DNA of 64,000 nt from Acetoanaerobium noterae (GTDB taxonomy: Bacteria; Bacillota; Clostridia; Peptostreptococcales; Filifactoraceae): the NCBI RefSeq assembly GCF_900168025.1, contig NZ_FUYN01000001.1, positions 558,001 to 622,000 of the forward strand, read 5' to 3'. The position numbers and the translations under genes were made by a program. Positions 42,315-50,987 of this stretch are shown here, in pieces. Numbering within the stretch: the first letter of the stretch is position 1; every line of letters starts with the position of its first letter. The notes below the pieces were generated by a model. The model did no database searches, was not told where the DNA came from, and worked only from the letters and a program-made list of their open reading frames with translations.

Positions 42315-43010
42315 TCAGGCGCCTTTTTGTGTTTCAAAATGCGCAGAACTTTTTCTTTCTTCTTTAAACTCTATCCATAAATCTCTAGCTGAATTCATAG
42401 TTATTCTAGGAACATTTCTTTCTGCAAATAACTCAGCATACCATCTTTTTGCATCTTCATAATCATTAAGTCTTCTGCTTAGCTCTGCAAGAGTATAAAG
42501 CATAAAATATCTTTTGTAGCCTATAGCTTCAAAATCTTCGTTGATATAGCACTTTTTATAGTTGTCATAACTCTGCTTAAGATAGTTCATTTCACCTTCA
42601 ATATTTCCTTGCTCTCTGTAAAGCCAAGCTATTTTCAAAGACAATCCTGCTTTTACATAATATGGCTCTTCTATTAGTTGGGCGATGTATAGTCCTAGTT
42701 TTAGGGTTCTCAGTCCATCCTCATGTGTTCTTTCACCTGTAAGTCTAGTAAAATCCTTTATATTTAGAAGGTACTGAATAATCTTTTCCGTTTTCTGTAT
42801 AGTCAGCCTCTTGTTTGCATTCTCTCCAAATGCATATCCACAGTGTGGGCAGATATTTATTTCATAGTGGTAAGGATTTACCCCTTTGTATATTTTATGA
42901 TTATCAGATTCTACCTTTTCTACTCTTAATTTAGAACTGAGGGGTTTTTTAGTTGTAAAATTTGACTTGCAATTTGGACAAGCATATTTTTTATCGTATA
43001 GTAAAATCAT
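42315..43010 (-). CDS. DUF2225-family zinc-ribbon protein
   Basis: A 231-residue protein. The N-terminal zinc ribbon has CPNCKSNF and CPHCGYAF (residues 12-62) separated by a strand-rich insert. Residues 80-220 are helical with TPR-like features (AQLIEEPYYVKAGLSLKIAW; YDNYKKCYINEDFEAIG; YTLAELSRRLNDYEDAKRWY). The function of DUF2225 is not known to me; it occurs widely in Firmicutes. AGGAGGG precedes the ATG. It is followed by its own terminator and preceded by a 117-base gap. Confidence 0.85.
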   Translation of the reverse strand: MILLYDKKYACPNCKSNFTTKKPLSSKLRVEKVESDNHKIYKGVNPYHYEINICPHCGYAFGENANKRLTIQKTEKIIQYLLNIKDFTRLTGERTHEDGLRTLKLGLYIAQLIEEPYYVKAGLSLKIAWLYREQGNIEGEMNYLKQSYDNYKKCYINEDFEAIGYKRYFMLYTLAELSRRLNDYEDAKRWYAELFAERNVPRITMNSARDLWIEFKEERKSSAHFETQKGA

Positions 43011-43127
43011 TTTACATCCCTCCTAACTAAAACTATACACCCAGAAATTATCTTAGTCAATAGTACTATGTTAAATTAGGCATAAAAATAAATTTATGGG
43101 TCTAAAGGGACTAATTACCTATCACGA

Positions 43128-44336
43128 TTATTTGACAACCTCTGACATCAAGCTAGTGTAAAAAGCAATTATATCTTCTTTAGTTTCAAAGCTTCCCTGT
43201 ACCTTATCTTTTGAACCTCCGCCTTTTCCATTATAGGTTTTTATATTTGATTTAAAAAACTGTCCTAGATTTATGGCATCATTTTTTGTAACAGCAGTAA
43301 TCTTATTATCAATCGTAGTTGCAAGAATAACTGTATTTGATTTTTCAAGCAAAATAGACTCTATATGAGCTAGTGTAGGAAAATCTATATCGTCAAAAAT
43401 AAGAGCTATCGTTTCATCGGCCTTTATATTAAGTGAAATATTTTTTGCAAGATCTTTTCTTATTATATCACTTTGCTTCTTTAACGCAGATATATCTTCT
43501 CTTTGCTTTTGTACCTTCGTCAAAATCATTGATTCTTCTGCTGAAAGTTCCTTTTTTAATGATTTAATAATATCGTTTTTTTCTCTATAATCGTTTAGGG
43601 CTCTATATCCACATAGGAAAGAAATCCTAGTCATTCCCTTATACGATTCTGCTTTTATTATTTTAATTATACCCACTTCTCCTAGATTTCTTACATGAGT
43701 TCCACAGCATGCACAGCAATCAGCTTCACCCATAGATACTACTCTTATATCTTCCTCAGCAGTTATTTCTTTTCTTATTGGGTATGCTTTTAAGCCTTCT
43801 GTGTCTGTAACTATCTGGTCTACTTTTTGATTTTCAAAAATATATCTATTGGTTTCCTTTTCTGCCTCAGTCAGCATCTCTTCTGTCATATCTTTTATAT
43901 TGATATCTATAGTTACAAATTGCTCTCCAATATGAAAGCCCTTGTTAGCTCCACCAAATAATTTTAGAATGACTCCAGAAAGAGCATGTTCTCCAGAGTG
44001 TTGCTGCATAAAATCAAATCGCCTGTGAAAATCTATCTTGCAATTAACTTTTGAACTTTTAGGAAGCTCATTTACATAATGATACACAATCCCATCTTTT
44101 TCTTTTACATCAAAAACTGGTATTTCTTCTATTTCTCCTCTATCGCTGGGTTGTCCCCCACCTTCTGGATAAAATAATGTTTCATCAAGTACAATTTTAT
44201 AAAAATCTTTATCCTTAAGTATAGCTACTATATTAGAACTTGCCTCTATCATGTATGGATTAAAATAATATAGTTTATTTGTAGGATTAAGGGTAGCTAT
44301 ATCTACTTCAAAAAAGTCATTTAATTCATTATTCAT
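43128..44336 (-). CDS. Alanyl-tRNA editing protein (AlaX-L type)
   Basis: A 402-residue trans-editing protein homologous to the AlaRS editing domain. N-terminal part: FYPEGGGQPSDRG. The zinc-bound editing site includes QQHSGEHALSG (HxxxH) and DCCACCGTHVRNLGEVG (Cys-His). The C-terminal part (about 260-400) is a DHHA1-like domain with a coiled-coil linker (KKELSAEESMILTKVQKQRE) and NGKGGGSKDKVQGS. It hydrolyses Ser- or Gly-mischarged tRNA-Ala. AGGAGAG precedes the ATG. Sixteen bases separate it from the xth gene. Confidence 0.9.
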   Translation of the reverse strand: MNNELNDFFEVDIATLNPTNKLYYFNPYMIEASSNIVAILKDKDFYKIVLDETLFYPEGGGQPSDRGEIEEIPVFDVKEKDGIVYHYVNELPKSSKVNCKIDFHRRFDFMQQHSGEHALSGVILKLFGGANKGFHIGEQFVTIDINIKDMTEEMLTEAEKETNRYIFENQKVDQIVTDTEGLKAYPIRKEITAEEDIRVVSMGEADCCACCGTHVRNLGEVGIIKIIKAESYKGMTRISFLCGYRALNDYREKNDIIKSLKKELSAEESMILTKVQKQREDISALKKQSDIIRKDLAKNISLNIKADETIALIFDDIDFPTLAHIESILLEKSNTVILATTIDNKITAVTKNDAINLGQFFKSNIKTYNGKGGGSKDKVQGSFETKEDIIAFYTSLMSEVVK

Positions 44337-44351
44337 TTTATCTCTCCTAGA

Positions 44352-45104
44352 TTAAAATATTTCAAGCACTACTGGACAATGGTCAGAGCCAAGAATATCC
44401 ATATGAATCTCAGCATTTTTTAGCTCGTTTTTCAGTTTGTTTGATACACAGAAATAGTCAATTCTCCAGCCTGCATTATTCTCTCTGGCGTTGAATCTAT
44501 ATGACCACCACGTATACATTTCAGTAGCATCTGGATAGAAAAATCTAAACGAATCAATAAACCCACTATCTAATAGATTAGTGAATTTCCCTCTTTCTTC
44601 ATCGCTAAATCCAGGATTTTTCCTATTTGATTTAGGATTTTTAAGGTCTATCTCATTGTGAGCTACATTTAAATCTCCACAAACTATAACAGGCTTCTTC
44701 TCGTCTAACTCGTTTAAATAATTTCTAAAATCATCTTCCCACTGCATTCTGTATTCAAGTCTAGCTAATTTTGGCTGAGCATTTGGGGTATATACATTAA
44801 CAAGATAGAAGTTATCATATTCCAAAGTAATTACTCTACCTTCTGTATCGTGATGCTCTATATCTATTCCATAAGCAACAGAAATTGGTTTTATTTTAGT
44901 GAATACTGCTGTTCCTGAGTAGCCTTTTTTTTCTGCATAATTCCAATACTGCTCATAATCATTAAGCATCAAATCTATTTGGCCTTCTTGAAGCTTAGTT
45001 TCCTGTATGCAAAAAATATCTGCATCTACTTCGTCAAAATACTCTAAAAAGCCTTTTTTGACGCAGGCCCTTATTCCATTCACATTCCAAGATACCAACT
45101 TCAT
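44352..45104 (-). CDS. xth: Exodeoxyribonuclease III (AP endonuclease)
   Basis: A 250-residue EEP-superfamily nuclease of base-excision repair. It has VSWNVNGIRACVKKGF, IFCIQETKLQEGQ (metal Glu), VCGDLNVAHNEID, FSDEERGKF, and the catalytic GWRIDYFCVS and ILGSDHCPVVLEI (Asp-His). Its length is the usual ExoA/XthA size. The frame extends to 45158, but the ATG at 45104 has AAAGGAG nine bases upstream and fits the family N-terminus. It lies immediately downstream of nothing coding on the minus strand and precedes the AlaX gene. Confidence 0.93.
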   Translation of the reverse strand: MKLVSWNVNGIRACVKKGFLEYFDEVDADIFCIQETKLQEGQIDLMLNDYEQYWNYAEKKGYSGTAVFTKIKPISVAYGIDIEHHDTEGRVITLEYDNFYLVNVYTPNAQPKLARLEYRMQWEDDFRNYLNELDEKKPVIVCGDLNVAHNEIDLKNPKSNRKNPGFSDEERGKFTNLLDSGFIDSFRFFYPDATEMYTWWSYRFNARENNAGWRIDYFCVSNKLKNELKNAEIHMDILGSDHCPVVLEIF

Positions 45105-45263
45105 ATTTAACTCTCCTTTTATATAAATTATTTTCTTAATTATATCATAAAATATCAATCGAACTAAGGCTAACTAAAACAAAGTAAAAAGTTATAGACA
45201 TTAAATATATTCTCTGACTTTTACTGTATTAAAAGGGTATTATTGAATACTAGGAGGTGTATT

Positions 45264-46616
45264 ATGACAGAAGAAATAAACAACCTACTAAATTCCGGAA
45301 AACACATAAGCGCATTTATTGAATGTATGAAAAGTCGCACTGAAGAAGATGTTATTTCAGCAAAAAAAATCCTAAAGGAAATAAAAAGCTACTCAAAGTT
45401 AAGTGATGATTATAAATCCTATAACATAAAAATCAAAAGCATTAATGAAGAAAAGCAATTCGCATATAGTGTTTCTCGCAAATATAAGAACTTTTTAAAT
45501 CAAATTGAAAATAACGTGGATTTAACCAATAAAACTATAGGCTATCTTGAAAATACTGATGGATATCTGTTTAACTATTTTTCAAATTCTGGGCATAATT
45601 CTGTTGGCTATACCCTAGATGAAACTAATTGGAGCAGAGCAGTTTTTAGCAATTTTCCTGTATATAAAAGAGAATATATGAAAGCTCCTCTTCCAAAGCT
45701 TTGTATAGGAAATGAGTTTAATCATAATATAGACTTATTTATTTGGATAGTAAATGACTATAAAGCAGAAAAGTTATTTTTAGAATCTATATTAGCCGAC
45801 GATACTATAGCTATTTATAATTTTTCTGATTCTGTATATGATAACCAATTATCTACACATATTCCATATGGAAAAACTTCAGTTCTTGACGGACTTGAGG
45901 TTTTAAAAAGCAAAAGCTTAATATTTAGAGTAGATATAGATAAATGCAGAGATAATAACGGGTTTATGTACTCAAGTAAAGGTCATTATTTTGTTGAAAC
46001 TATAAAGCAATATATCAGTAATCCTAACATCACTTATAGAGAGTCTTACTTAAAATACTATTACGAGAAGTTCACCCCATCAAATAGACGAGATAATTAT
46101 TTATGGTCTTTTGATGCTGATTGTTTTCCCATGGACCATGGCTGGCTGTATGATCCTTGGAGAAAGCCGGCCAATCCACCTCTTAGATTAGCTAGATTCG
46201 AAACTAGAAAGGGAGGTAATCACAATTTCGGTCCTAATACGGAGGAATTTGGAGAAGCTGAATTTAAAAGACTTGTAAGTGTCTATGAATCTTTAAAATT
46301 AAATGGATATAACCCAGACCTGTATGTAGATGGGTATATTACAGGATATCTTCTTGTTAGAAAAAACGACTATAGGTATGTAATAAGTGAAGGTCAACAC
46401 AGAATAGCTGCACTTGCTGCACTTGGATATGATAAAATCATCTGTAGATTTGACCTAAAGCCTTGGACAAATGAGGTAGTTTTTTATAACCAAGCTCCAA
46501 AATGGCCTCAAGTTGAAGCTGGTATTTTTAGTTCAAAGCTAGCTAAACTTTGCTTTGAGCATTTTTTTAAGGATAACAATACAAATCTTTGTGCATTTTT
46601 AAATAGTAAAAACTAA
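45264..46616 (+). CDS. Uncharacterised protein with ParB/sulfiredoxin-like region
   Basis: A 450-residue soluble protein I do not recognise as a whole. The last third has DGYITGYLLVRKNDYRYVIS followed by EGQHRIAALAALGYDKI, which resembles the ParB/Srx nucleotide-binding pattern (a GQHR box after a strand). The middle has DADCFPMDHGWLYDPWRKPAN and aromatic-rich segments; there is no signal peptide or membrane span. Some proteins of this kind are found near polysaccharide or surface-modification genes, but none is seen here. AGGAGG lies before the ATG at 45264; a longer frame starts at 45243. It is isolated, divergent from xth, and ends at a hairpin. Confidence 0.6.
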   Translation: MTEEINNLLNSGKHISAFIECMKSRTEEDVISAKKILKEIKSYSKLSDDYKSYNIKIKSINEEKQFAYSVSRKYKNFLNQIENNVDLTNKTIGYLENTDGYLFNYFSNSGHNSVGYTLDETNWSRAVFSNFPVYKREYMKAPLPKLCIGNEFNHNIDLFIWIVNDYKAEKLFLESILADDTIAIYNFSDSVYDNQLSTHIPYGKTSVLDGLEVLKSKSLIFRVDIDKCRDNNGFMYSSKGHYFVETIKQYISNPNITYRESYLKYYYEKFTPSNRRDNYLWSFDADCFPMDHGWLYDPWRKPANPPLRLARFETRKGGNHNFGPNTEEFGEAEFKRLVSVYESLKLNGYNPDLYVDGYITGYLLVRKNDYRYVISEGQHRIAALAALGYDKIICRFDLKPWTNEVVFYNQAPKWPQVEAGIFSSKLAKLCFEHFFKDNNTNLCAFLNSKN

Positions 46617-46688
46617 TGATAAAGTTTGTGGTAATCTAATTAGCTAATATTTCTTACTAAAGCTTTTATCTGTTCTTGCGTTCACAAA

Positions 46689-46741
46689 AAATACTTCCGA
46701 GGATTTTGCTTGCCCTTAGGCAATTTTCTTCGGAAGTATTT
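46689..46741. terminator. Terminator between ParB-like and stalk-protein genes
   Basis: AAATACTTCCGA (46689-46700) pairs with TCGGAAGTATTT (46730-46741). An inner GATTTTGC...GCAATTTTC-type stem completes a 53-base hairpin between the convergent stop codons. Confidence 0.8.
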
Positions 46742-46783
46742 ATATTTATTTCAATCAACATAATTAAAGTTTTATAAATATTA

Positions 46784-47617
46784 TCAGAACTTAACTGAAA
46801 TTGTTTTTGTGCTCTGATCCCAAAAAACATTTGCTCCTAAATTTTCAGAAACAAATTTCACAGGAACCATGGTTCTTCCTTTAATTATTTTTGGCTGAAC
46901 GCTACTATCATCTGGGTCAATTTGAGTAGTTACTCCATTTACTCTAGCATTACTGCTGTCTATCCATAATTCAATAGTTTTATCAGCTTGAATTATAGTG
47001 ATCTTTTTATCTACTGGATCCCAGCCTACATCCGCTCCCATTGATGAAGCTATATATTTAACCGGAAGTAATGTTCTTTCGTTATATATTGTAGGAGGTG
47101 AATCTAGCTTAAATTTTTTGTTATTCATAAATAAGATATTTTTATCAAGCCTAAATAAAGCTATATTTTGCCCATTTGGTCCAATAAGAACTGCTCTTTC
47201 ATCTGTATTCCACTCATCAGATATTTCATCAGAAAAATCATAAGAGTTATAATCAGATATTCCATCAGTATTTTCATCTGTATAAGTGTCAGTTATTCCA
47301 TCTGTTACTTCATCAGTGATTCCGTCAGTCACGCCATCAGTAATTCCGTCTGTAGTCTCGTCTGTTAAGCCGTCAGTCGTTTCATCTGTAATATCATCTG
47401 AATCTGATATAGCAAAAATAACAGCATTATCATTTTTATATTCGCTTATCCCTATTTTTTCATCGGCTGCATATACTGGTGTCATAAGCCTAGAAACTAT
47501 AAGCGCCGTAGCTAGAGAACTTGCAACAGCAGTCTTTATTAGTCTTTTTTTCTTGTCTTGATTTATGGTCCAAAAATAATTTTGTCTATTAAACCTATCT
47601 AGCACCTGTTTTTTCAT
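46784..47617 (-). CDS. Secreted stalk-domain protein with TDG-repeat region
   Basis: A 277-residue exported protein. Residues 1-50 are a long basic signal region (KKKRLIKTAVASSLATALIV, cleavage near VYA). Residues 76-122 are a low-complexity repeat of TDE/TDG units (as in TDETTDGLTDETTDGITDG). Residues 140-277 form Cu_amine_oxidN1 (stalk) domains: PTIYNERTLLPVKYIASSMG and PKIIKGRTMVPVKFVSENLG. Stalk domains are common on clostridial surface proteins; the repeat may be a flexible or calcium-binding spacer. AAAGGA precedes the ATG. The function is unknown. Confidence 0.8.
   Translation of the reverse strand: MKKQVLDRFNRQNYFWTINQDKKKRLIKTAVASSLATALIVSRLMTPVYAADEKIGISEYKNDNAVIFAISDSDDITDETTDGLTDETTDGITDGVTDGITDEVTDGITDTYTDENTDGISDYNSYDFSDEISDEWNTDERAVLIGPNGQNIALFRLDKNILFMNNKKFKLDSPPTIYNERTLLPVKYIASSMGADVGWDPVDKKITIIQADKTIELWIDSSNARVNGVTTQIDPDDSSVQPKIIKGRTMVPVKFVSENLGANVFWDQSTKTISVKF
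47252..47392 (-). repeat. TDG/TDE-coding tandem repeat
   Basis: The 141-base region codes residues 76-122 of the stalk protein, alternating T-D-G and T-D-E units with I, V or L as spacers. Nucleotide copies are near-identical short units, so the region could change length by slippage. Confidence 0.8.
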
Positions 47618-47728
47618 ATGACCCTATCCTTTCATGGTTATAAAAAAGAAACATACTCCTAAAACATTTTCTGCGCACGATTTGATTTGTTATTTAATAA
47701 GTACCCACGATTGGTATAAAATATCAAA

Positions 47729-47785
47729 AATACCTCCAAGCATATAATGTGATTTTAATAAAACACACTATATGCTGAAGGTATT
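47729..47785 (-). terminator. Terminator of the asrABC operon
   Basis: A long hairpin: on the minus strand AATACCTTCAGCATATAGTG pairs imperfectly with CATTATATGCTTGGAGGTATT, followed by TTTTGATATTTT. It lies 27 bases beyond the asrC stop codon. Confidence 0.8.
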
Positions 47786-47812
47786 ATGTCATTGATATTA
47801 TTTAATTAGCTT

Positions 47813-48814
47813 TTACTCTGCTTCTATCATAAATGCATCTCTTTCGTATTTGTAGCCACCAAAATCTATATATTCAGCTACCTTTGCCCCTTTAGGAAGA
47901 ACTACGTCCTTTAGAGCATATTCCTTAAATTTCTGGTAGCCAGCTCTGTCTACTATATAGCCAACGTGCTCTTTCGGAAGGCTTCTATCTATATATTCAT
48001 CTACGAAGGCATAGGTATTTTTGATAACCTTTACTATTGTGTCCTCATCTACCCACTCTAAGAAGGTTCTAGCTATTCTAGGATTTTTCTTTCCTGTTCT
48101 TCCCATTATAACAAGTCTGTAGTATTTCTGTGGATTACGGCTCCATGCCTGAGTAGGGCAAGTAAGGGCACATTCCCCACAGCCTACACATCTTCTTTCG
48201 TCTCTTACTACCTTTCCATTTTTCATAGAAAGAGCTCCTGTAACTCTAATCTTACAGTTTTTAACACAGGCTTCACAGCCTATACACTGACTATAGTCAT
48301 ATTCAACCTTTGCCGTACCTATTACTCCAAAATCCTGCATGTGAGCTTTTATACAGTCGTTTGGACATCCTGTACAGGCAACTTTAAAGTGATGGTCATG
48401 AGGAAATATTGCTTTTTCGATTCTCTTTGCAAGCTGGGTAGTATTATAGTTTGCAAATGGACAGACCTTATTTCCAATACATGCTGATATATTTCTAGTT
48501 CCTGCTGCTGGATATCCTTTATTTGGTTCACCTATTTCTACACCATTATCAACCTCAAGCTTTTGAATTACAGGCTCTATCATTTTGTTGACTTCAGGCA
48601 TATCCTCAAACCTTATTCCTGTTATTTCAAAACCTTGTCTTATAGTGATGTGCATCTTGCCATCTCCATATTTCTTGGCTATATCGTGAAGTATTGGCAT
48701 AATATCTGCATCAAGCTCTCCACCTGGAATTCTTACTCTTAGAGAGGTAGTTCCTCTATGTTTTGTGATACGAAATGCATTCTTTTTTATTTTTTTAGTA
48801 TTTAAATCAAGCAT
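47813..48814 (-). CDS. asrC: Anaerobic sulfite reductase subunit C
   Basis: A 333-residue siroheme/[4Fe-4S] subunit that reduces sulfite to sulfide. The siroheme site has ACIGNKVCPFANYNTTQLA and ACTGCPNDCIKAHMQDFG. A ferredoxin insert carries two cluster motifs, CIGCEACVKNCKI and CVGCGECALTCPTQAW. Its length is standard for AsrC. It is the last gene of the asrABC operon, 11 bases after asrB; AGGAGGGG precedes the ATG. It acts in the cytosol with AsrA and AsrB using NADH. Confidence 0.95.
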   Translation of the reverse strand: MLDLNTKKIKKNAFRITKHRGTTSLRVRIPGGELDADIMPILHDIAKKYGDGKMHITIRQGFEITGIRFEDMPEVNKMIEPVIQKLEVDNGVEIGEPNKGYPAAGTRNISACIGNKVCPFANYNTTQLAKRIEKAIFPHDHHFKVACTGCPNDCIKAHMQDFGVIGTAKVEYDYSQCIGCEACVKNCKIRVTGALSMKNGKVVRDERRCVGCGECALTCPTQAWSRNPQKYYRLVIMGRTGKKNPRIARTFLEWVDEDTIVKVIKNTYAFVDEYIDRSLPKEHVGYIVDRAGYQKFKEYALKDVVLPKGAKVAEYIDFGGYKYERDAFMIEAE

Positions 48815-48825
48815 CCTTACCCCTC

Positions 48826-49614
48826 CTAATCTACTAGTTTGATAGCTTTATCATATCTGAAAACTGGACCTTCAAGACAGACATAGGTTTCATCTACTTT
48901 ACAATGTCCACATTTTCCTAGTCCACATGACATCTTTCTTTCAAAGGACATCCAAATCTGTTCTTTTGGCATGCCTATCTGCTCGAAGCCAAGTGCAGTA
49001 AATTTCATCATAGGAGGTGGTCCTACTATAATTACATGAGTTTTTGCAATATCCTTTATTACCATTTTTTGAACATGCTCAGTAACAAAGCCTGTACTTC
49101 CAAACCATCCTTCTTCTGGTCTATCAAGAGTTACATTGACTGGGAATTTCTCTCCCCATTTTGCTAGCTCAGGTACAAAAAGTCTGTCTTTCATAGACTT
49201 AAATCCAACAATAAGTCTAAAGCTACTAAGTGAATCCAGATTGTTGTAATAGTAGTTTATAAGATTTTTTACTGGAGCTAGGCCAGTTCCACCTACAACT
49301 AATATTAAATCCTTGCCAAAATTATCTTCAACTCTAAATCCGTTGCCATAAGGTCCTCTTAAATATATAAAATCACCTGGTTTTTTTTCAAATAATTCAT
49401 CAGTAACTTTTCCAACTTTTCTTATAGTCATCTCTATATAGCCATCACCAAAATCACTGATTGAAATTGGCGCTTCACCTACTCTAGGAATGGATAACTG
49501 AACAAATTGCCCACTTCTAACCTTTAAATCTGATTTTACAAAGAATGTATAATCTATGTCTGTCTGCTGATTAATTTTAATTATTTCTGCTGGAAATGGA
49601 ATATATGGATTCAT
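48826..49614 (-). CDS. asrB: Anaerobic sulfite reductase subunit B
   Basis: A 262-residue FAD/NAD-binding and 2Fe-2S subunit of the sulfite reductase. It has the flavin fold (YLRGPYGNGF), the NAD-binding LILVVGGTGLAPVKNLI, and the C-terminal cluster motif MSCGLGKCGHCKVDETYVC with a final CLEGPVFRYD. It passes NADH electrons to AsrA/AsrC. It starts one base after the asrA stop codon with AAGGAGGG before the ATG. Confidence 0.95.
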   Translation of the reverse strand: MNPYIPFPAEIIKINQQTDIDYTFFVKSDLKVRSGQFVQLSIPRVGEAPISISDFGDGYIEMTIRKVGKVTDELFEKKPGDFIYLRGPYGNGFRVEDNFGKDLILVVGGTGLAPVKNLINYYYNNLDSLSSFRLIVGFKSMKDRLFVPELAKWGEKFPVNVTLDRPEEGWFGSTGFVTEHVQKMVIKDIAKTHVIIVGPPPMMKFTALGFEQIGMPKEQIWMSFERKMSCGLGKCGHCKVDETYVCLEGPVFRYDKAIKLVD

Positions 49615-49615
49615 T

Positions 49616-50635
49616 TTATCCCTCCTTGATAGTATCGTTTACTTTTTTAGTTACCTTGTTAATACAGTTTGAAAATGATATATACTCTGGGCACTGGTCA
49701 TCACATCTGCCACAGCCTACACACATATGACTTCCAAATCTTTTATTAAAATCATATATTTTATGCATAGTTTTAAATCTCATTCTAGAGCCATAGTCAT
49801 TTCTAAACACGTGTCCGCCAGCCATATCTGTAAACTTATCAACATGACATCCAGCCCAGGTCCTTCTTCTTTCTCCATTGTCCACATTGTCATCATAAGC
49901 TATATCTACAGTAGTAAAGCATGAACATGTAGGACATGAAAAATTACAGCGTCCACAAGCAATACATCTCTTTGCATATTCTTCCCACATTTCATCGTTA
50001 AATAAGCTAGTGTCAATCTTTTCGCCATCTGGAAGATTTACAACTATATCGTTTTCCTCAACAAAATCTGGTTTAAAATCAATTTTATCAAGGTTATTAA
50101 AGTAATCAAAAAATATTGAGTCTTTTACTTCTAGCTTTACTGAGTCTTGCTCAAAGCCTATACCCATAGAGTAATTGTCAGTTTTATTTGTTCCCATACT
50201 TACGCAAAAGCAATTTTCAAAGCTTTTATTACATCCCATTACTATGTAGCTGATATTATCTCTTTTTCTTTTATAATAAGGGTCTTGAACATCTCCATTT
50301 TTCAGAAAAATTGAATCTAGTTTATCCATAGCATGAATATCACATGATCTCAGAAATACTAAAAACTTTCTATTTTTAACTAGTGGCTCAAGTAACTGCT
50401 CTCCAACTATATTAAAAATGGTTTCTGTTGCAGGAAAAGGTATTTCCTTTGCAGAAAATCTCGATTTTTCTTTGTATTCTATTTCTTCTACCTTTGATAT
50501 TTTTTGATATCTGATATTATCTGTGTCTGAAAATCTTCCTCTGCCTTTAATTCTAACTGGCGCATAGATTTCATAGTCATTAGAAAGCCTTTCAAGGATT
50601 TCATTGAACTTTGAATTACTAATCTTATAGCTCAT
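49616..50635 (-). CDS. asrA: Anaerobic sulfite reductase subunit A
   Basis: A 339-residue ferredoxin-type subunit. The N-terminal 200 residues are soluble with VFLRSCDIHAMDKLDSIF and GCNKSFENCFC. C-terminal [4Fe-4S] motifs are CIACGRCNFSCPTCSC and CVGCGRCDDQCPEY. It transfers electrons within AsrABC. It is first in the operon. AGGAGGG precedes the ATG. Upstream are a candidate Crp-type site and promoter. Confidence 0.94.
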   Translation of the reverse strand: MSYKISNSKFNEILERLSNDYEIYAPVRIKGRGRFSDTDNIRYQKISKVEEIEYKEKSRFSAKEIPFPATETIFNIVGEQLLEPLVKNRKFLVFLRSCDIHAMDKLDSIFLKNGDVQDPYYKRKRDNISYIVMGCNKSFENCFCVSMGTNKTDNYSMGIGFEQDSVKLEVKDSIFFDYFNNLDKIDFKPDFVEENDIVVNLPDGEKIDTSLFNDEMWEEYAKRCIACGRCNFSCPTCSCFTTVDIAYDDNVDNGERRRTWAGCHVDKFTDMAGGHVFRNDYGSRMRFKTMHKIYDFNKRFGSHMCVGCGRCDDQCPEYISFSNCINKVTKKVNDTIKEG

Positions 50636-50726
50636 AGTTTCCCTCCTCGTGATTTAAATCTTTGGTAATCTTTTCCTGTTACTTTCATAAATATACCCAT
50701 TAATCGTTTGTTAATCATCTAACGAT

Positions 50727-50769
50727 ACAATATCACTTAAAAAAATATCTTTCTGTGATAATTATCACA
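50727..50769 (-). promoter_or_regulatory. Candidate Crp/Fnr-type activator site and promoter of asrA
   Basis: TGTGATAATTATCACA at 50754-50769 is a perfect 16-bp palindrome of Crp type (TGTGA-N6-TCACA). On the minus strand TATTGT (50727-50732) could be the -10; transcription starting near 50720 would put the palindrome centre at about -41.5, the class II activator position. No -35 hexamer is needed in that arrangement. The Crp/Fnr gene 1.5 kb away has a matching recognition helix. Confidence 0.6.
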
Positions 50770-50903
50770 ATATAAGCTCCAAATATGTAAAATTTGCTAG
50801 ATTTCATCTTTTATATCGCCGTATTGCAAAATTTTCTTATCAATTTTAATTTCAAAGAAAGCGTTCAAATGAATTTTTATATCAATTTAATAAAAAACTT
50901 CTT

Positions 50904-50930
50904 TTGTAATCATTACATTTATGATATAAT
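50904..50930 (+). promoter_or_regulatory. Peroxiredoxin promoter with PerR-like operator
   Basis: TTGTAATCATTACAT (50904-50918) agrees with the PerR box (TTATAATnATTATAA) at 12 of 14 fixed positions and contains the perfect palindrome TGTAAT-C-ATTACA. TATAAT at 50925-50930 is the -10; the box covers the -35 and spacer. TTGTAA at 50904-50909 is the nearest -35 with a short 15-base spacer. Confidence 0.6.
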
Positions 50931-50987
50931 TCTAAACAGATTAAGAAATACTACTAAAATAAATCAATTTTATAGGAGGAATTTACA

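Larger units (their letters stand above)
50636..50987. other. Divergent asrA / peroxiredoxin regulatory region
   Basis: This 352-base gap holds the leftward asrA leader and promoter (about 50636-50770), a central AT-rich spacer with no coding frame (50771-50900) and the rightward peroxiredoxin promoter (50901-50987). The two candidate operators are listed separately. Confidence 0.6.

Noticed and set aside
47252-47392. CRISPR-like array
   Set aside because: The repeats are in-frame TDG/TDE codons inside a protein gene, with no spacers of uniform size.
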